NCBI RefSeq assembly: GCF_004519295.1
Contig: NZ_SOZH01000001.1
Location: 124,001 to 188,000 of the forward strand
DNA: 64,000 nt
Reading direction: 5' to 3'
Source of the DNA: Cellulosimicrobium funkei
GTDB lineage: Bacteria > Actinomycetota > Actinomycetes > Actinomycetales > Cellulomonadaceae
Shown in pieces: positions 52,816 through 62,116 of the stretch. A program made the position numbers and the translations under genes. The notes beneath the pieces were generated by a model that had not been told where the DNA came from, made no database searches, and saw nothing but the letters and a program-made list of their open reading frames with translations. How positions within the stretch are numbered: position 1 is the stretch's first letter; each line of letters begins with the position of its first letter.

Positions 52816-52838
52816 AGGCACTCCTCGTCGGTCGCCGG

Positions 52839-53732
52839 TCACTTGATGCCGGTCATGGCGATGCCCTGCACGAAGTAGCGCTGCAGGAACAGGAACAGGA
52901 TGAGGATCGGCGTCACGACGAGCACGGACCCGGCCATGAGCAGGCCGTAGTAGGTGCCGTTCGAGCCGACCGAGTACAGCGAGAGCGCGACGGGGAGGGT
53001 GTACATGTTCTCCGTCTGCGCGACGACCAGGGGCCACAGGAAGTTGTTCCACGACCCGAGGAACGTGAGGATGCTCAGCGTCGCGAGCGGCGGCCCGCAC
53101 TGGGGGAGCACGATCCGGAAGAAGACCCGGAACTCGCCCGCGCCGTCGATCCGGGCGGCCTCGATGAGCGCGTCCGGGATGCCGAGCATGAACTGCCGCA
53201 TGAGGAACACGCCGAGCGGGCCGGCGAGGAACGGCAGGATGAGCGCCGGGTAGGTGTTGACGAGCCCCATGTTGGACACGAGCACGAACATCGGCACGAG
53301 CGTGACGACGCCCGGGACCATGAGCGTGAGCATGACGAGCGCGAACAGCACCTTCTTGCCGGGGAACTGCATCTTCGCGAGGGCGTAGCCGACCATCGAG
53401 CAGAAGACGATGTTGCCGAGCACCACGGCGACGGCGACGACGATCGAGTTGGTGAAGTACTGCCCGTAGTTGAGCTGGGACAGCCACCGCTCGTAGTTGT
53501 CGAGCGTCGGGTTCTCGGGCCACCAGGTGATGGGCCGCTGCAGGAGCTCGCCCTGCGTCTTGAAGCTGCCGAGCGCCATCCAGATGAACGGCATGAGCGT
53601 CAGGAGCAGCCCGACGACGAGCGCGGTGTACGTGGCGCCGCGCGACCAGCGGATCGGGCGTCGCGGCCGACGGCGCGGCGCGTCCTGGGGGGCCGACGTC
53701 GCGGAGGGGGTCCGCGAGGACGTGACGGTCAT
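52839..53732 (-). CDS. Sugar ABC transporter permease (MalG-type), beta-glucan locus
   Basis: 297 residues from the ATG at 53732, which starts two bases before the stop region of the preceding permease. Six membrane helices are expected. The EAA loop reads I-E-A-A-R-I-D-G-A-G-E-F-R-V-F-F-R-I-V-L-P. The C-terminus F-L-Q-R-Y-F-V-Q-G-I-A-M-T-G-I-K is typical of carbohydrate uptake class 1 subunits. With the 53734 permease and the 54673 lipoprotein it imports an oligosaccharide for the GH1 and phosphorylase enzymes. The operon has no ATPase of its own. Confidence 0.9.
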   Translation of the reverse strand: MTVTSSRTPSATSAPQDAPRRRPRRPIRWSRGATYTALVVGLLLTLMPFIWMALGSFKTQGELLQRPITWWPENPTLDNYERWLSQLNYGQYFTNSIVVAVAVVLGNIVFCSMVGYALAKMQFPGKKVLFALVMLTLMVPGVVTLVPMFVLVSNMGLVNTYPALILPFLAGPLGVFLMRQFMLGIPDALIEAARIDGAGEFRVFFRIVLPQCGPPLATLSILTFLGSWNNFLWPLVVAQTENMYTLPVALSLYSVGSNGTYYGLLMAGSVLVVTPILILFLFLQRYFVQGIAMTGIK

Positions 53733-53733
53733 G

Positions 53734-54657
53734 TCAATCCTCCTTCGACCGCAGCAGGCGGAACTGGACGGCGGCGAGGGCGGCGATCAGCGCGAAGAGC
53801 ACGTACGCGGCTGCGGAGGCGAACGCGTAGTTGCCGTACCCGAACTGGTTGTAGACGTAGTAGCTGATGGTCAGCGTCGAGTTGACCGGGCCGCCCTTGG
53901 TCATGACGAAGGGCTCCTCGAACACCTGGAGGAAGCCGACCGACAGCAGCACCGCGCCGAGCAGCAGCGTCGGGCGCATCAGCGGGACCGTGATGGAGCG
54001 GAAGCGCCGCCACGAGCCGGCGCCGTCGACCTCGGCCGCCTCGTAGACGTCGCGCGGGATCGCCTGCAGCCCGGCCAGGAAGATGATCATGAGCGTGCCC
54101 ATGTTGCGCCACGCGGCCATGAGGATGATCGACGGCATCGCCCACGTGCTGTCGTTGAGCCAGTCGGGACCGTCGATCCCGACCCAGCCGAGCACGGTGT
54201 TGACGAGGCCCGAGTCCTGGAGGATGAACCGCCAGACGACCGCCACGGCGACGATCGACGTCACGACGGGCGTGTAGAAGCCGACGCGGAAGACGCTGCG
54301 GAACTTCTCGATGCCCGAGTTGAGCGCGACGGCCAGGGCGAGGCCGAGCACCATCGTCAGCGGGATGCCGACGAGGACGAAGTAGAAGGTGTTGACCAGC
54401 GCCTTGCGGAACAGCTCGTCCTGGAAGACGCCGGTGAAGTTCTCGATCCCGACGAAGTTCACCGCGAACGGGGTCTTGATGTCACGGATCGTGAGGTCCG
54501 AGAACGACATCCCGAACGACGCGAGCAGCGGCCCCAGCATGAAGACCGTGAAGACCGCGACGAACGGGAGCGCGAACAGCCAGGCGACGAGCGCTTGCCG
54601 TCGCCGGTGGACGGCGCCGGCCGTACGCCGGCGCCGTCCCTCGGTGGTGGTGGTCAT
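53734..54657 (-). CDS. Sugar ABC transporter permease (MalF-type), beta-glucan locus
   Basis: 307 residues from the ATG at 54657. Six membrane helices follow a basic N-terminus (R-R-R-R-T-A-G-A-V-H-R-R-R-Q). The EAA motif is E-A-A-E-V-D-G-A-G-S-W-R-R-F-R-S-I-T-V-P. It belongs with the MalG-type permease encoded immediately downstream and the lipoprotein encoded 15 bp upstream. Sequence alone does not reveal the sugar. Confidence 0.9.
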   Translation of the reverse strand: MTTTTEGRRRRTAGAVHRRRQALVAWLFALPFVAVFTVFMLGPLLASFGMSFSDLTIRDIKTPFAVNFVGIENFTGVFQDELFRKALVNTFYFVLVGIPLTMVLGLALAVALNSGIEKFRSVFRVGFYTPVVTSIVAVAVVWRFILQDSGLVNTVLGWVGIDGPDWLNDSTWAMPSIILMAAWRNMGTLMIIFLAGLQAIPRDVYEAAEVDGAGSWRRFRSITVPLMRPTLLLGAVLLSVGFLQVFEEPFVMTKGGPVNSTLTISYYVYNQFGYGNYAFASAAAYVLFALIAALAAVQFRLLRSKED

Positions 54658-54672
54658 GACTGACGGGCCCTG

Positions 54673-55962
54673 TTACCAGCCGAGCCCGAGCGTGTCGGCC
54701 TTGGCCTGGATGGCCTTCGCCGCGTCCTCGGAGGTCACCTGACCGTTCGCGACCTTCTCGGCCTCGGTCTCGATGGTGGCCGAGAGCTCGTCCCAGCTCG
54801 GGACGGTCGGCGGGGCGATCGTGTTCTCGAGCTGCTCCTGGAGCACCTGGGTGCGGGGGTTCGAGGTGAGCGCCTCGTAGTCCCACGCGCTGTTCAGCGC
54901 GGGCAGGTCGCTCGTCGCGTCGAACCACGCCTGCTGCGTCTCGGGCTCGGAGAGCCAGCGGATGAGCTTCCAGGCGCCGTCGGCGTTCTTGGCCTCGGCG
55001 AAGACGCCGAGGTGCGCGCCGCCGATGTAGGAGTCGTTGTTGGCGGAGCCGGCGGGCACGGGCACGGTGGCCACGTTCTGCTCGACCCAGTCCTCGCCCT
55101 GGAGGTCGGCGAGCACGTTGACCATCCACGGGCCGGAGATGAACGCCGGGTCGGAGCCGTCGACGAACGCGCTGTTCTGCGAGTCGCCGTAGCCGGACAG
55201 CGGCGACAGGCCCTCGGTGAAGAAGGACGCGTAGTAGTCGAGGGCGTCGACCATGGCCTGGTTGTCGAGGTCGAACCCGTCGCCGGCCTCGTTGAGGACG
55301 GAGCCGCCGGCCTGCGAGTAGAACGGCAGGATGACCTGCGTCGAGTCCTCGGCGTCGCCCATCGGGAGCTGGAGGCCGTAGGTCGAGCCGTTGGCCTTCA
55401 TGGCCTCCGCGAACGCGGTGAGCTCCTCCCAGCTGGTGGGAGCCTCGACGCCCGCGGCCTTGGCGAGGTCGGAGCGGTAGTACAGGACGCGCGTCTCGAC
55501 GTACCACGGCACGCCGTACGCCACGCCGTCGGCGACGGTCGACGCGGCGGCGCCCTCGACGAAGTCGTCGTTGTCGACGAGGCCCTCGGGGACGGGGGCG
55601 AGGCCGCCGGTGGCGACCATCGTCGGCATGAAGGACGAGCCGATCATGATCGCGTCGGGCACGGTGCCCGCGGCGACGGCGGTCTGGAACTTCGTCATGA
55701 CGTCGGCCCACGGGATCGTGGTGACCTCGACGTTCGCGTCGGGGTTCTCCTCCGTGAAGCCCTGGACGAAGTCGGGCAGCTTCTCGCCCTCCTCACCCAT
55801 CGCCCAGATCGTGATGTCACCCTCCGCGGGCGCGTCGTCCACCGTCGTGGTGGAGCCGGCGCTGGTCTCACCACCCGTGGAGTCGTCGTCCGCGCGACCG
55901 CACGCGGTCAGGGCCAGGAGTCCGACGACGCCGATGGCGACCGCCTTGCGTCCGAGCTTCAT
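54673..55962 (-). CDS. Sugar ABC transporter substrate-binding lipoprotein, beta-glucan locus
   Basis: 429 residues from the ATG at 55962, which has GAGGAGG eight bases upstream; a TTG two codons earlier is less likely. Lipobox L-T-A-C at residues 18-21. Family 1 solute-binding protein: I-T-I-W-A-M-G-E-E-G-E-K-L, V-P-W-Y-V-E-T-R-V-L-Y-Y-R-S-D-L-A-K-A-A-G, F-I-S-G-P-W-M-V, and a C-terminal helix set with A-W-K-L-I-R-W-L-S. It heads the leftward operon with two permeases and GH1 and is divergent from the TetR gene at 56104. The shared 141-bp promoter region holds a TetR-like palindrome. Confidence 0.9.
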   Translation of the reverse strand: MKLGRKAVAIGVVGLLALTACGRADDDSTGGETSAGSTTTVDDAPAEGDITIWAMGEEGEKLPDFVQGFTEENPDANVEVTTIPWADVMTKFQTAVAAGTVPDAIMIGSSFMPTMVATGGLAPVPEGLVDNDDFVEGAAASTVADGVAYGVPWYVETRVLYYRSDLAKAAGVEAPTSWEELTAFAEAMKANGSTYGLQLPMGDAEDSTQVILPFYSQAGGSVLNEAGDGFDLDNQAMVDALDYYASFFTEGLSPLSGYGDSQNSAFVDGSDPAFISGPWMVNVLADLQGEDWVEQNVATVPVPAGSANNDSYIGGAHLGVFAEAKNADGAWKLIRWLSEPETQQAWFDATSDLPALNSAWDYEALTSNPRTQVLQEQLENTIAPPTVPSWDELSATIETEAEKVANGQVTSEDAAKAIQAKADTLGLGW

Positions 55963-56019
55963 GAGCAATCCTCCTCATCGAGCAGTCGGCTCGTCCGTGT
56001 GAGCCGCTGTGGAAACTAC

Positions 56020-56039
56020 CTTAGCGTGCGCTCGGTTAG
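56020..56039. promoter_or_regulatory. TetR-type operator candidate between divergent operons
   Basis: CTTAGCGTGCGCTCGGTTAG is an imperfect 20-bp palindrome (the right arm GCTCGGTTAG is mirrored by CTTAGCGTGC with four mismatched positions), 65 bp before the TetR start. It is placed to control both directions. Confidence 0.45.
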
Positions 56040-56103
56040 TATTTTCAACCGGGGCGTCCAGGCCGTACCGTTGGCGCCGACAGACCTGCCGAAGGAGACG
56101 GTG

Positions 56104-56841
56104 ATGAACGAGAGCGACCCCGCAGGTGGCGGCGCCACGACGGGGACGGCCGGGGGCCCGGGGACGACGACCGCGACGGGCGCTCGCGGCACGACGGCGG
56201 CCGGCCTCCCCGACCGCCGCATCGTCCGCGGCGAGCAGCGCCGGCGCGAGATCCTCCGCACGGCGGTCGAGGTGTTCGGCGAGCAGGGCTTCCGCGGGAG
56301 CTCGCTGCGCGAGATCGCGGCCCGCGTGGGCATCTCCGAGGCCGGGCTGCTGCACCACTTCGGCAGCAAGGCCGGCCTCCTCACGGCGACCCTGGAGGAG
56401 CGCGACCGGCGCGACCGGGTGCGCCGCGGCGAGGACGAGGCGGCCGGCGCCGACCTGCTGACCACCATCCGCGACCAGGTGCGCCGCAACGCCGAGACCC
56501 CCGGCCTCGTGTCCCTCCACGTGGTGGTCGCCGCCGAGGCGACCGACGCGACCCATCCCGCGCACGACGTCGTCCGCGACCGCTACCGCGCGCTGCGCCA
56601 CCAGGACGACACCCGCTTCCAGGACGCCGTCGCCCGGGGCGAGCTGCGCCCCGAGGTCGACCCGGCCGCGATCGGCCAGCTCTTCTCCGCCGTCATGGAC
56701 GGCCTGCAGCTCCAGTGGCTGCTCGACCCCGACAACGTCGACATGGTCGCCCTCTTCGACCAGTTCCTCGCGCTGCTGCGCCCCGACGGCACGTCGCCCG
56801 CAGCACCCGAGCCCCGCACCACCGAGCAGGAGACCGCGTGA
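56104..56841 (+). CDS. TetR-family transcriptional regulator
   Basis: 245 residues from the ATG at 56104 (GAAGGAG upstream). A Gly/Thr-rich leader of about 40 residues precedes the helix-turn-helix (R-R-E-I-L-R-T-A-V-E-V-F-G-E-Q-G-F-R-G-S-S-L-R-E-I-A), then V-G-I-S-E-A-G-L-L-H-H-F-G-S-K. The ligand domain (L-V-S-L-H-V-V-V-A-A-E-A-T-D, F-S-A-V-M-D-G-L-Q-L-Q-W-L) is of the type seen beside sugar-metabolism genes in actinobacteria. Its stop overlaps the start of the phosphorylase gene (GTGA), so the two form an operon. It probably regulates itself and the divergent transporter operon. Confidence 0.88.
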   Translation: MNESDPAGGGATTGTAGGPGTTTATGARGTTAAGLPDRRIVRGEQRRREILRTAVEVFGEQGFRGSSLREIAARVGISEAGLLHHFGSKAGLLTATLEERDRRDRVRRGEDEAAGADLLTTIRDQVRRNAETPGLVSLHVVVAAEATDATHPAHDVVRDRYRALRHQDDTRFQDAVARGELRPEVDPAAIGQLFSAVMDGLQLQWLLDPDNVDMVALFDQFLALLRPDGTSPAAPEPRTTEQETA

Positions 56842-59800
56842 CCCTCACCGCGACCGAGACCCCCGCCCGCGCCACGCTCACCTCGAGCGGACTGACCGTC
56901 GAGCTCACCGGCGGCGGCGACGTGCGCGCCGTCAGCACGGACGGCCTGCTCGTGAACCAGTACCTGCCGGGCGAGCACGACCGCATGCCCGGCGGCATCC
57001 TGCTGCGCGCCACGCGCCCGGACGGCACGGTCGAGGTCGCGCGACTCACCGGCTCGGCCCCCGCTGTGACGGCGGTCGAGGTCGGCGCCGAACGCGTCGT
57101 GTGGTCGGGCGCCGCGCTCGGGCTCGCCACTCGCGTCGCGCTCACGCTCGACGGGCGCGCGCTCGTCTGGCGCGTCGACCTCACGGTCGGCCCCGCGACG
57201 GACGACGGCACGCGCTACGACGTCGTGCACGCGCAGGACCTCGCGCTCGCTCCGCCCGCGGCGGCGCTGTCGAGCGAGCCGTACGTGTGCCAGTACCTGC
57301 TGCACCGCGCGCTCGAGCACCCCGACGCCGGGACCGTGCTCGTCAGCCGGCAGACCATGTCCGCGCAGCCGCGCCTCCCGCTCGCGGTCACGTTCCTCGT
57401 CGAGGGCGCCGCTGCGCACCTCACGGACTCGCTCCAGGTCTTCACCGCGCGCTCGCGCCGCGACGGGCTGCCGCACGGCCTGCTCGGGCCCGTGCAGCCG
57501 GGCGTGCTCCAGTACGAGTACGCGATGCCGACGCTCGTCTCGCACCCGCTCGACCTCACGGCCGGGACCGCGGCCGTGCACGCCGTGACCGTGGTCGACG
57601 CCGACGCGCCCGGGCCGCTCGCGGCCCACCTCGACGAGGTGGCCGGCTGGGCCGCCGCCGCGGTCGCGGCCGCAGCCGCCGACCGTCCGACCGCGCCCTT
57701 CACGCCGACCGCCTCCGCGCTGCGCGACGCGCCGCTCCTCGCGGGCGACGAGCTCGACGAGGCCGGGCTGCTCGCCGCCGTCGGCCTCGCCGCCGACGAC
57801 GTGCTCCTGCCCGAGCGCGACGCCGACGGCACGCTCCTGTCGTTCTTCACCGCGACGGGGACGCACGTCGTCGACGCGCGCAAGGACACCGTGACCGAGC
57901 GCTCGCACGGGCACGTGCTCAAGGCGGGCGACGACGTGCTGCCCACGGACGACGTCCTCTCCACGACGGCGTTCGCGCCCGGCGTCTTCGCGTCGCACGT
58001 CGTGCTCGGCAACACCACGGCGAACCGCCTCGCGACCGTGCACCGCCACCACCTCAACCTGATGCGCAGCAGCGGCCTGCGCGTGCTCGTCGACGACGGC
58101 CGCGGGCCCCGGCTCCTCGGCCTGCCGTCCGCGCTCGTGCTCGACGTCGGCGGCGTCCGCTGGCGCTACGAGACGCCGCTCGGGCGGGTCGACGTGCGGA
58201 CCGTCGCGCACGACCGCGAGAACCGCATCGACGTCGCCGTGCGCTGCGAGCGCCCGCTGCACGTCACCGCGACCCTCGAGCTCGAGGACGAGGCCGGCGG
58301 CTGGCTCGCCGAGCACGTCCCCGCGGCCCCGGGCGACGCCGTCGTGGTGCGGCCCGTGCCGGGCGGCGACGTCGACGCGCACTACCCGGACCTGCGGTAC
58401 GCCCTGGCGTCGTCCGCGCGGCTCGTCGTCGAGGAGGCGGGCGCCGGGGACGCCGCGTCCGGCACGACCCGCCGCCTGACGAGCACGACCGGCACCGGGT
58501 CGCTCACGCTCGCCCTCACCGGCTCGCTGCGCGGGACCGACGCCGCGGTCGGGCTCCTCGCGGGCGCGCTCGACCCCCTGGCGGACGTCGACGCGACCCT
58601 CGCGCGCCACGTCGAGACCGTCCGTGGCGTCGTGCGCGGGCTGCGGTTCGCGCCGCACGCGACGGTCGAGACGCAGGAGCTCGACCTCCTCGTGCCCTGG
58701 TACGCGCACGACGCGCTGATCCACTTCCTCGTGCCGCACGGCCTGGAGCAGTACTCGGGCGCGGCGTGGGGCACGCGCGACGTGTGCCAGGGCCCGTTCG
58801 AGCTCGCGCTCGCGGGCGGGCGCCACGACGTCGCGCGCGAGATCGTGCTGCGCGTCCTGGCCCACCAGCACACGTGGGGCGAGTTCCCGCAGTGGTTCAT
58901 GTTCGACGCCTACGCGGAGCGGTACAACGACTCCTCGCACGGCGACGTCGTCGTGTGGCCGCTGTTCGCGCTCGCCCAGTACCTGGAGGCGAGCGGCGAC
59001 CTCGCCGTGCTCGACGAGCACGTCCCGTTCTGGGACCACGAGCAGCGCCGCCCGGCCGCCTCGGGGCCCGACGCCGCGGCGACGGTCCGCGACCACGTGA
59101 CGCGCCTGCTCGACCACCTCGACCGCGACCGCCTGCCCGGCACCGCGCTGCCCGCCTACGGCGAGGGCGACTGGGACGACACGCTGCAGCCCGCCGACCC
59201 GCGGATGCGCACCGACCTGGCGTCGACGTGGACCTCCGCGCTGCTCGTGCAGGCCGCGGAGCTGCTCGCCCGCACGACCGCGGGTCGCGACGACCTCGCC
59301 GCGCTCTCCGGGCGCGCGGGCACGCTCGCGGCGGAGGTCCGCGCGGACCTGCGCGAGCGCGCCCTCGTGGACGGCGTCCTCGCCGGGTACGTGCGACACG
59401 GCGCCGACGGCGACGAGCTCGTCATCCACCCGTCGGACACCGTCTCCGGGATGCGGTACCGCCTCATCCCCATGACGCAGTCGATCATCGCGGGCATCCT
59501 CACGCCCGAGGAGGCCGCGGAGCACGAGCGGCTCGTGCTGGAGCACCTGCACTTCCCCGACGGCGTGCGCCTCATGGACCACCCGGCCGCGTTCGACGAG
59601 GGCGTGCCGCACACGTTCCTGCGCGCCGAGCAGGCCGCGAACGTCGGCCGCGAGATCGGGCTCATGTACGTCCACGCGCACATCCGCTACGTCGAGGCGC
59701 TCGCGGCCCTGGGCCGCGGTCGCGCGCTCGACGAGCTGCTGCGCATCAGCCCGGTCGACCTCGGCCGGCGCCTCGCGCACGCCGCCCCGCGCCAGCGCAA

Positions 59801-60248
59801 CGCCTACTTCTCGTCGAGCGACGCGGACTTCCCCGACCGCGAGAGCTTCGCGCGCGACTTCGACGGGCTCCGCGACGGCAGCGTCGGGGTGCGCGGCGGG
59901 TGGCGCGTGTACTCCAGCGGTCCGGGCATCTACCTGCGCCAGCTCGTCCAGGGGGTCCTCGGGCTGACCGAGCGCGGCGGGGAGGTCGTCGTCGACCCGG
60001 TGCTGCCCGCGGCGGCGGACGGGCTCGCCGTCGACCTGGACCTCGGCGGCCGCACGCGCCGCGTGGCCTACCGCGTCACGGCGACCGGGGACGGCGTGCA
60101 GGTGCGCGCCGGGAGCGGCCCGGACGCGCTCGCGCCCGTGCCGGCGACCCTGCGCACCGGTGACTACCGGCAGCGCGGCGTCGTCGTCGCGACGCGCGAC
60201 CTCGGGGACGCCGCGCACGTCGAGGTCACGGTGCCCGCCGGGTCGTAG
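56838..60248 (+). CDS. GH94-like 1,2-beta-oligoglucan (or related) phosphorylase
   Basis: 1136 residues from a GTG at 56838, overlapping the TetR stop; no signal peptide, hence cytoplasmic. Large beta-sandwich domains fill the first half. The (alpha/alpha)6 barrel begins near residue 600 with L-E-Q-Y-S-G-A-A-W-G-T-R-D-V-C-Q-G-P (638-653) and has G-E-G-D-W-D-D-T-L-Q-P near 776, which corresponds to the D-W-N-D catalytic segment of GH94. The Q-Y-S-G-A-A-W-G-T-R-D-V-C-Q-G-P block and the size of about 1.1 thousand residues are those of the sophoro-oligosaccharide phosphorylase subgroup, which releases glucose 1-phosphate from beta-1,2-glucans. The alternative is another beta-glucan phosphorylase. 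The neighbours (GH1, importer, secreted glucanase) fit. Confidence 0.72.
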   Translation: MTLTATETPARATLTSSGLTVELTGGGDVRAVSTDGLLVNQYLPGEHDRMPGGILLRATRPDGTVEVARLTGSAPAVTAVEVGAERVVWSGAALGLATRVALTLDGRALVWRVDLTVGPATDDGTRYDVVHAQDLALAPPAAALSSEPYVCQYLLHRALEHPDAGTVLVSRQTMSAQPRLPLAVTFLVEGAAAHLTDSLQVFTARSRRDGLPHGLLGPVQPGVLQYEYAMPTLVSHPLDLTAGTAAVHAVTVVDADAPGPLAAHLDEVAGWAAAAVAAAAADRPTAPFTPTASALRDAPLLAGDELDEAGLLAAVGLAADDVLLPERDADGTLLSFFTATGTHVVDARKDTVTERSHGHVLKAGDDVLPTDDVLSTTAFAPGVFASHVVLGNTTANRLATVHRHHLNLMRSSGLRVLVDDGRGPRLLGLPSALVLDVGGVRWRYETPLGRVDVRTVAHDRENRIDVAVRCERPLHVTATLELEDEAGGWLAEHVPAAPGDAVVVRPVPGGDVDAHYPDLRYALASSARLVVEEAGAGDAASGTTRRLTSTTGTGSLTLALTGSLRGTDAAVGLLAGALDPLADVDATLARHVETVRGVVRGLRFAPHATVETQELDLLVPWYAHDALIHFLVPHGLEQYSGAAWGTRDVCQGPFELALAGGRHDVAREIVLRVLAHQHTWGEFPQWFMFDAYAERYNDSSHGDVVVWPLFALAQYLEASGDLAVLDEHVPFWDHEQRRPAASGPDAAATVRDHVTRLLDHLDRDRLPGTALPAYGEGDWDDTLQPADPRMRTDLASTWTSALLVQAAELLARTTAGRDDLAALSGRAGTLAAEVRADLRERALVDGVLAGYVRHGADGDELVIHPSDTVSGMRYRLIPMTQSIIAGILTPEEAAEHERLVLEHLHFPDGVRLMDHPAAFDEGVPHTFLRAEQAANVGREIGLMYVHAHIRYVEALAALGRGRALDELLRISPVDLGRRLAHAAPRQRNAYFSSSDADFPDRESFARDFDGLRDGSVGVRGGWRVYSSGPGIYLRQLVQGVLGLTERGGEVVVDPVLPAAADGLAVDLDLGGRTRRVAYRVTATGDGVQVRAGSGPDALAPVPATLRTGDYRQRGVVVATRDLGDAAHVEVTVPAGS

Positions 60249-60261
60249 GCCCGGCCGCCGG

Positions 60262-61350
60262 TCAGGTGCAGTCGACGCCCTCGTAGGGCGTCTCGACGAC
60301 CACGGGGCCGTCGGCGCCGGGGACCGTGAGCGTCGCGGTCCCCGCGTCGACCGACGCCGCACGGGCGCTGAACGACCGGTACGCGTTGCGCCCCGGCGCC
60401 ACGGCGTCGAACGTGCGCTCGCCGGCGGGCGTGCCGAGCGTGACGTCGAGCGGGTCGCTCCCGACGTTCTCGGCGCGGACGGCGACGTGCGCCGTCCCGC
60501 CGAGGCACCGCGCGTCGGCCTCGACGTGGACGGGCGGCAGCTCGCGGACCCGCACCTCGCGGAACGACACGACGTCCGGCGCGGAGCCGTGCGCCTGCAG
60601 GCCGACGTACCCGACGAGCCCGCGCGAGCTCGAGTCCGGGTCGAGGGGGCGGTCGGGGAACGGCACGCCCGGCAGGTTCTCGTACTCGTTGATGACCACG
60701 CCGTCGCGGATCACCGTGTAGTGCTGCCCGACGACGCGCACCTCCAGCTCGTTCCACGTGCCCTTGGCGGTGGGCCGGGCCTCGTCGAGGCCGAGGTCGG
60801 CGAAGCCGTAGACCGAGCCCGTCTTGCGGGGGTCGTTCGAGCCGCCCTCGGGGGAGTCGTTGACCTGGATCTCGTGGCCGCAGTTGACCGCGATCCACGA
60901 CAGGTTGCCCGTCTCGTTGCCGTTGAACGTCGTCGGGCAGCCCTCGACCGGACCGGACAGGTCGGGGAACCGCACCTGGATCCCGCTGTTCGCGCGAGCG
61001 TCACCGGGGGCGTCGTCGCGGAGCTCGACCACCATCGAGAAGTCGCCGTACTGGCGCACCGGGTACCAGAGGGTCCCGAACCCGCCGCCCGCGCCGGCGC
61101 GGCTGCGCACCGTGCCGTCGTCGAGACGGTCGAACCCGCCGTCGCCCGCGTACTCCCACGCGTCGAACGACTCCGGGGTGCCGTCGAGGATCACCTCGTA
61201 GCCGTCGTCGGCGGGTGCCGCGGTCGGCACGACCGCCGCGGCGGGCGCCGCGAGCGCGATCCCCGCGGCCAGGGCCGTCGCCCCGGCGATCCGGGCGCGG
61301 CGCACCCTGCCCTGGGTCGCGCGGGCGGGGGTACGGGTGGTGCTCGTCAT
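60262..61350 (-). CDS. Secreted DUF1080 (3-keto-disaccharide hydrolase-like) protein with RCL/YQSF domain
   Basis: 362 residues from the ATG at 61350 (GAGGGAGTT upstream). The signal peptide ends near A-A-A-V-V-P, residue 40. DUF1080 is a concanavalin-like beta-sandwich (about 50-265): Y-G-D-F-S-M-V-V-E-L-R, A-N-S-G-I-Q-V-R-F-P, W-N-E-L-E-V-R-V-V-G-Q-H-Y-T-V-I-R-D-G-V and G-Y-V-G-L-Q-A-H-G are its standard blocks. Members bind or hydrolyse sugar derivatives, some of them 3-keto-glycosides. The shared C-terminal domain fills about 273-362 and ends in V-D-C-T. It is convergent with the phosphorylase gene (13 bp apart) and divergent from a GntR regulator. Confidence 0.82.
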   Translation of the reverse strand: MTSTTRTPARATQGRVRRARIAGATALAAGIALAAPAAAVVPTAAPADDGYEVILDGTPESFDAWEYAGDGGFDRLDDGTVRSRAGAGGGFGTLWYPVRQYGDFSMVVELRDDAPGDARANSGIQVRFPDLSGPVEGCPTTFNGNETGNLSWIAVNCGHEIQVNDSPEGGSNDPRKTGSVYGFADLGLDEARPTAKGTWNELEVRVVGQHYTVIRDGVVINEYENLPGVPFPDRPLDPDSSSRGLVGYVGLQAHGSAPDVVSFREVRVRELPPVHVEADARCLGGTAHVAVRAENVGSDPLDVTLGTPAGERTFDAVAPGRNAYRSFSARAASVDAGTATLTVPGADGPVVVETPYEGVDCT

Positions 61351-61440
61351 CGGAACTCCCTCGTTCGACGCGGTCCCGTCCACCCTCGCACGGTCCGCGC
61401 GGGCTCTCAACGGCACCCGGGCCGGTGCGAGAATCGACGC

Positions 61441-62100
61441 GTGGCCGGAGCCGAGGAGCGAGTGCTGGAGTCCGCGCGGGTCGCGTCCCGGCTGCGGGAC
61501 GAGATCCTCGACGGCGTGCGCGAGCCCGGCTCGCGCCTCGTCGAGCGCGACCTCGCCGCCGGGTTCGGCGTGAGCCGCATCCCCGTACGCGACGCGCTCA
61601 AGGTCCTGGAGGGGGAGGGGCTCGTCGCGCTGCGCCCGCACACGTGGGCCGTCGTGCGGGCGTTCACCGACGCCGACCTCGCCGACCTGGACGAGGTCCG
61701 CGCCGTGCTCGAGCCGCTCGCGTTCCGCCTCGCCGCCGAGCGCCACGAGCCGCCGGGGCTGGAGCGTCTGCGCGCGGCGCTCGACCGCGAGCAGGAGGGC
61801 GCGCGCGCGGCCGACCCGGTGGGGTCGCGCCGCTCGGCCGCCGACTTCCACGAGATCGTCACGGTGCTCGCGGGCAACCGGCTGCTCGACGACATGATGC
61901 AGGGCATCCGCAGCCGGATGCGCTGGGCGCTGTCGCAGCACGACGACCTCGCCGACGTCACCGACGAGCACGTGGCGCTGTTCGACGCGGTCCGTGCCCG
62001 GGACGGCGACCGGGCCGCGGAGCTCGCCGCGGCGCACGTCGAGAGCAGCCGACGGCGGCGGGCCGCCCTCGCGGCGCGCCGCGCCGCGTCGCGGGCCTGA
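61441..62100 (+). CDS. GntR-family regulator, FCD type
   Basis: 219 residues from a GTG at 61441; no strong SD is visible, so the message may be leaderless. The winged helix (R-L-R-D-E-I-L-D-G-V-R-E-P-G-S-R-L-V-E-R-D-L-A, F-G-V-S-R-I-P-V-R-D-A-L-K-V-L) is followed by the FCD domain (F-H-E-I-V-T-V-L-A-G-N, D-E-H-V-A-L-F-D-A-V-R-A-R-D). The 90-bp gap to the divergent DUF1080 gene is its probable control region. The effector is unknown; FCD proteins usually sense small organic acids or sugar acids. Confidence 0.85.
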   Translation: MAGAEERVLESARVASRLRDEILDGVREPGSRLVERDLAAGFGVSRIPVRDALKVLEGEGLVALRPHTWAVVRAFTDADLADLDEVRAVLEPLAFRLAAERHEPPGLERLRAALDREQEGARAADPVGSRRSAADFHEIVTVLAGNRLLDDMMQGIRSRMRWALSQHDDLADVTDEHVALFDAVRARDGDRAAELAAAHVESSRRRRAALAARRAASRA

Positions 62101-62116
62101 ACGTCAGACCGGAGCG

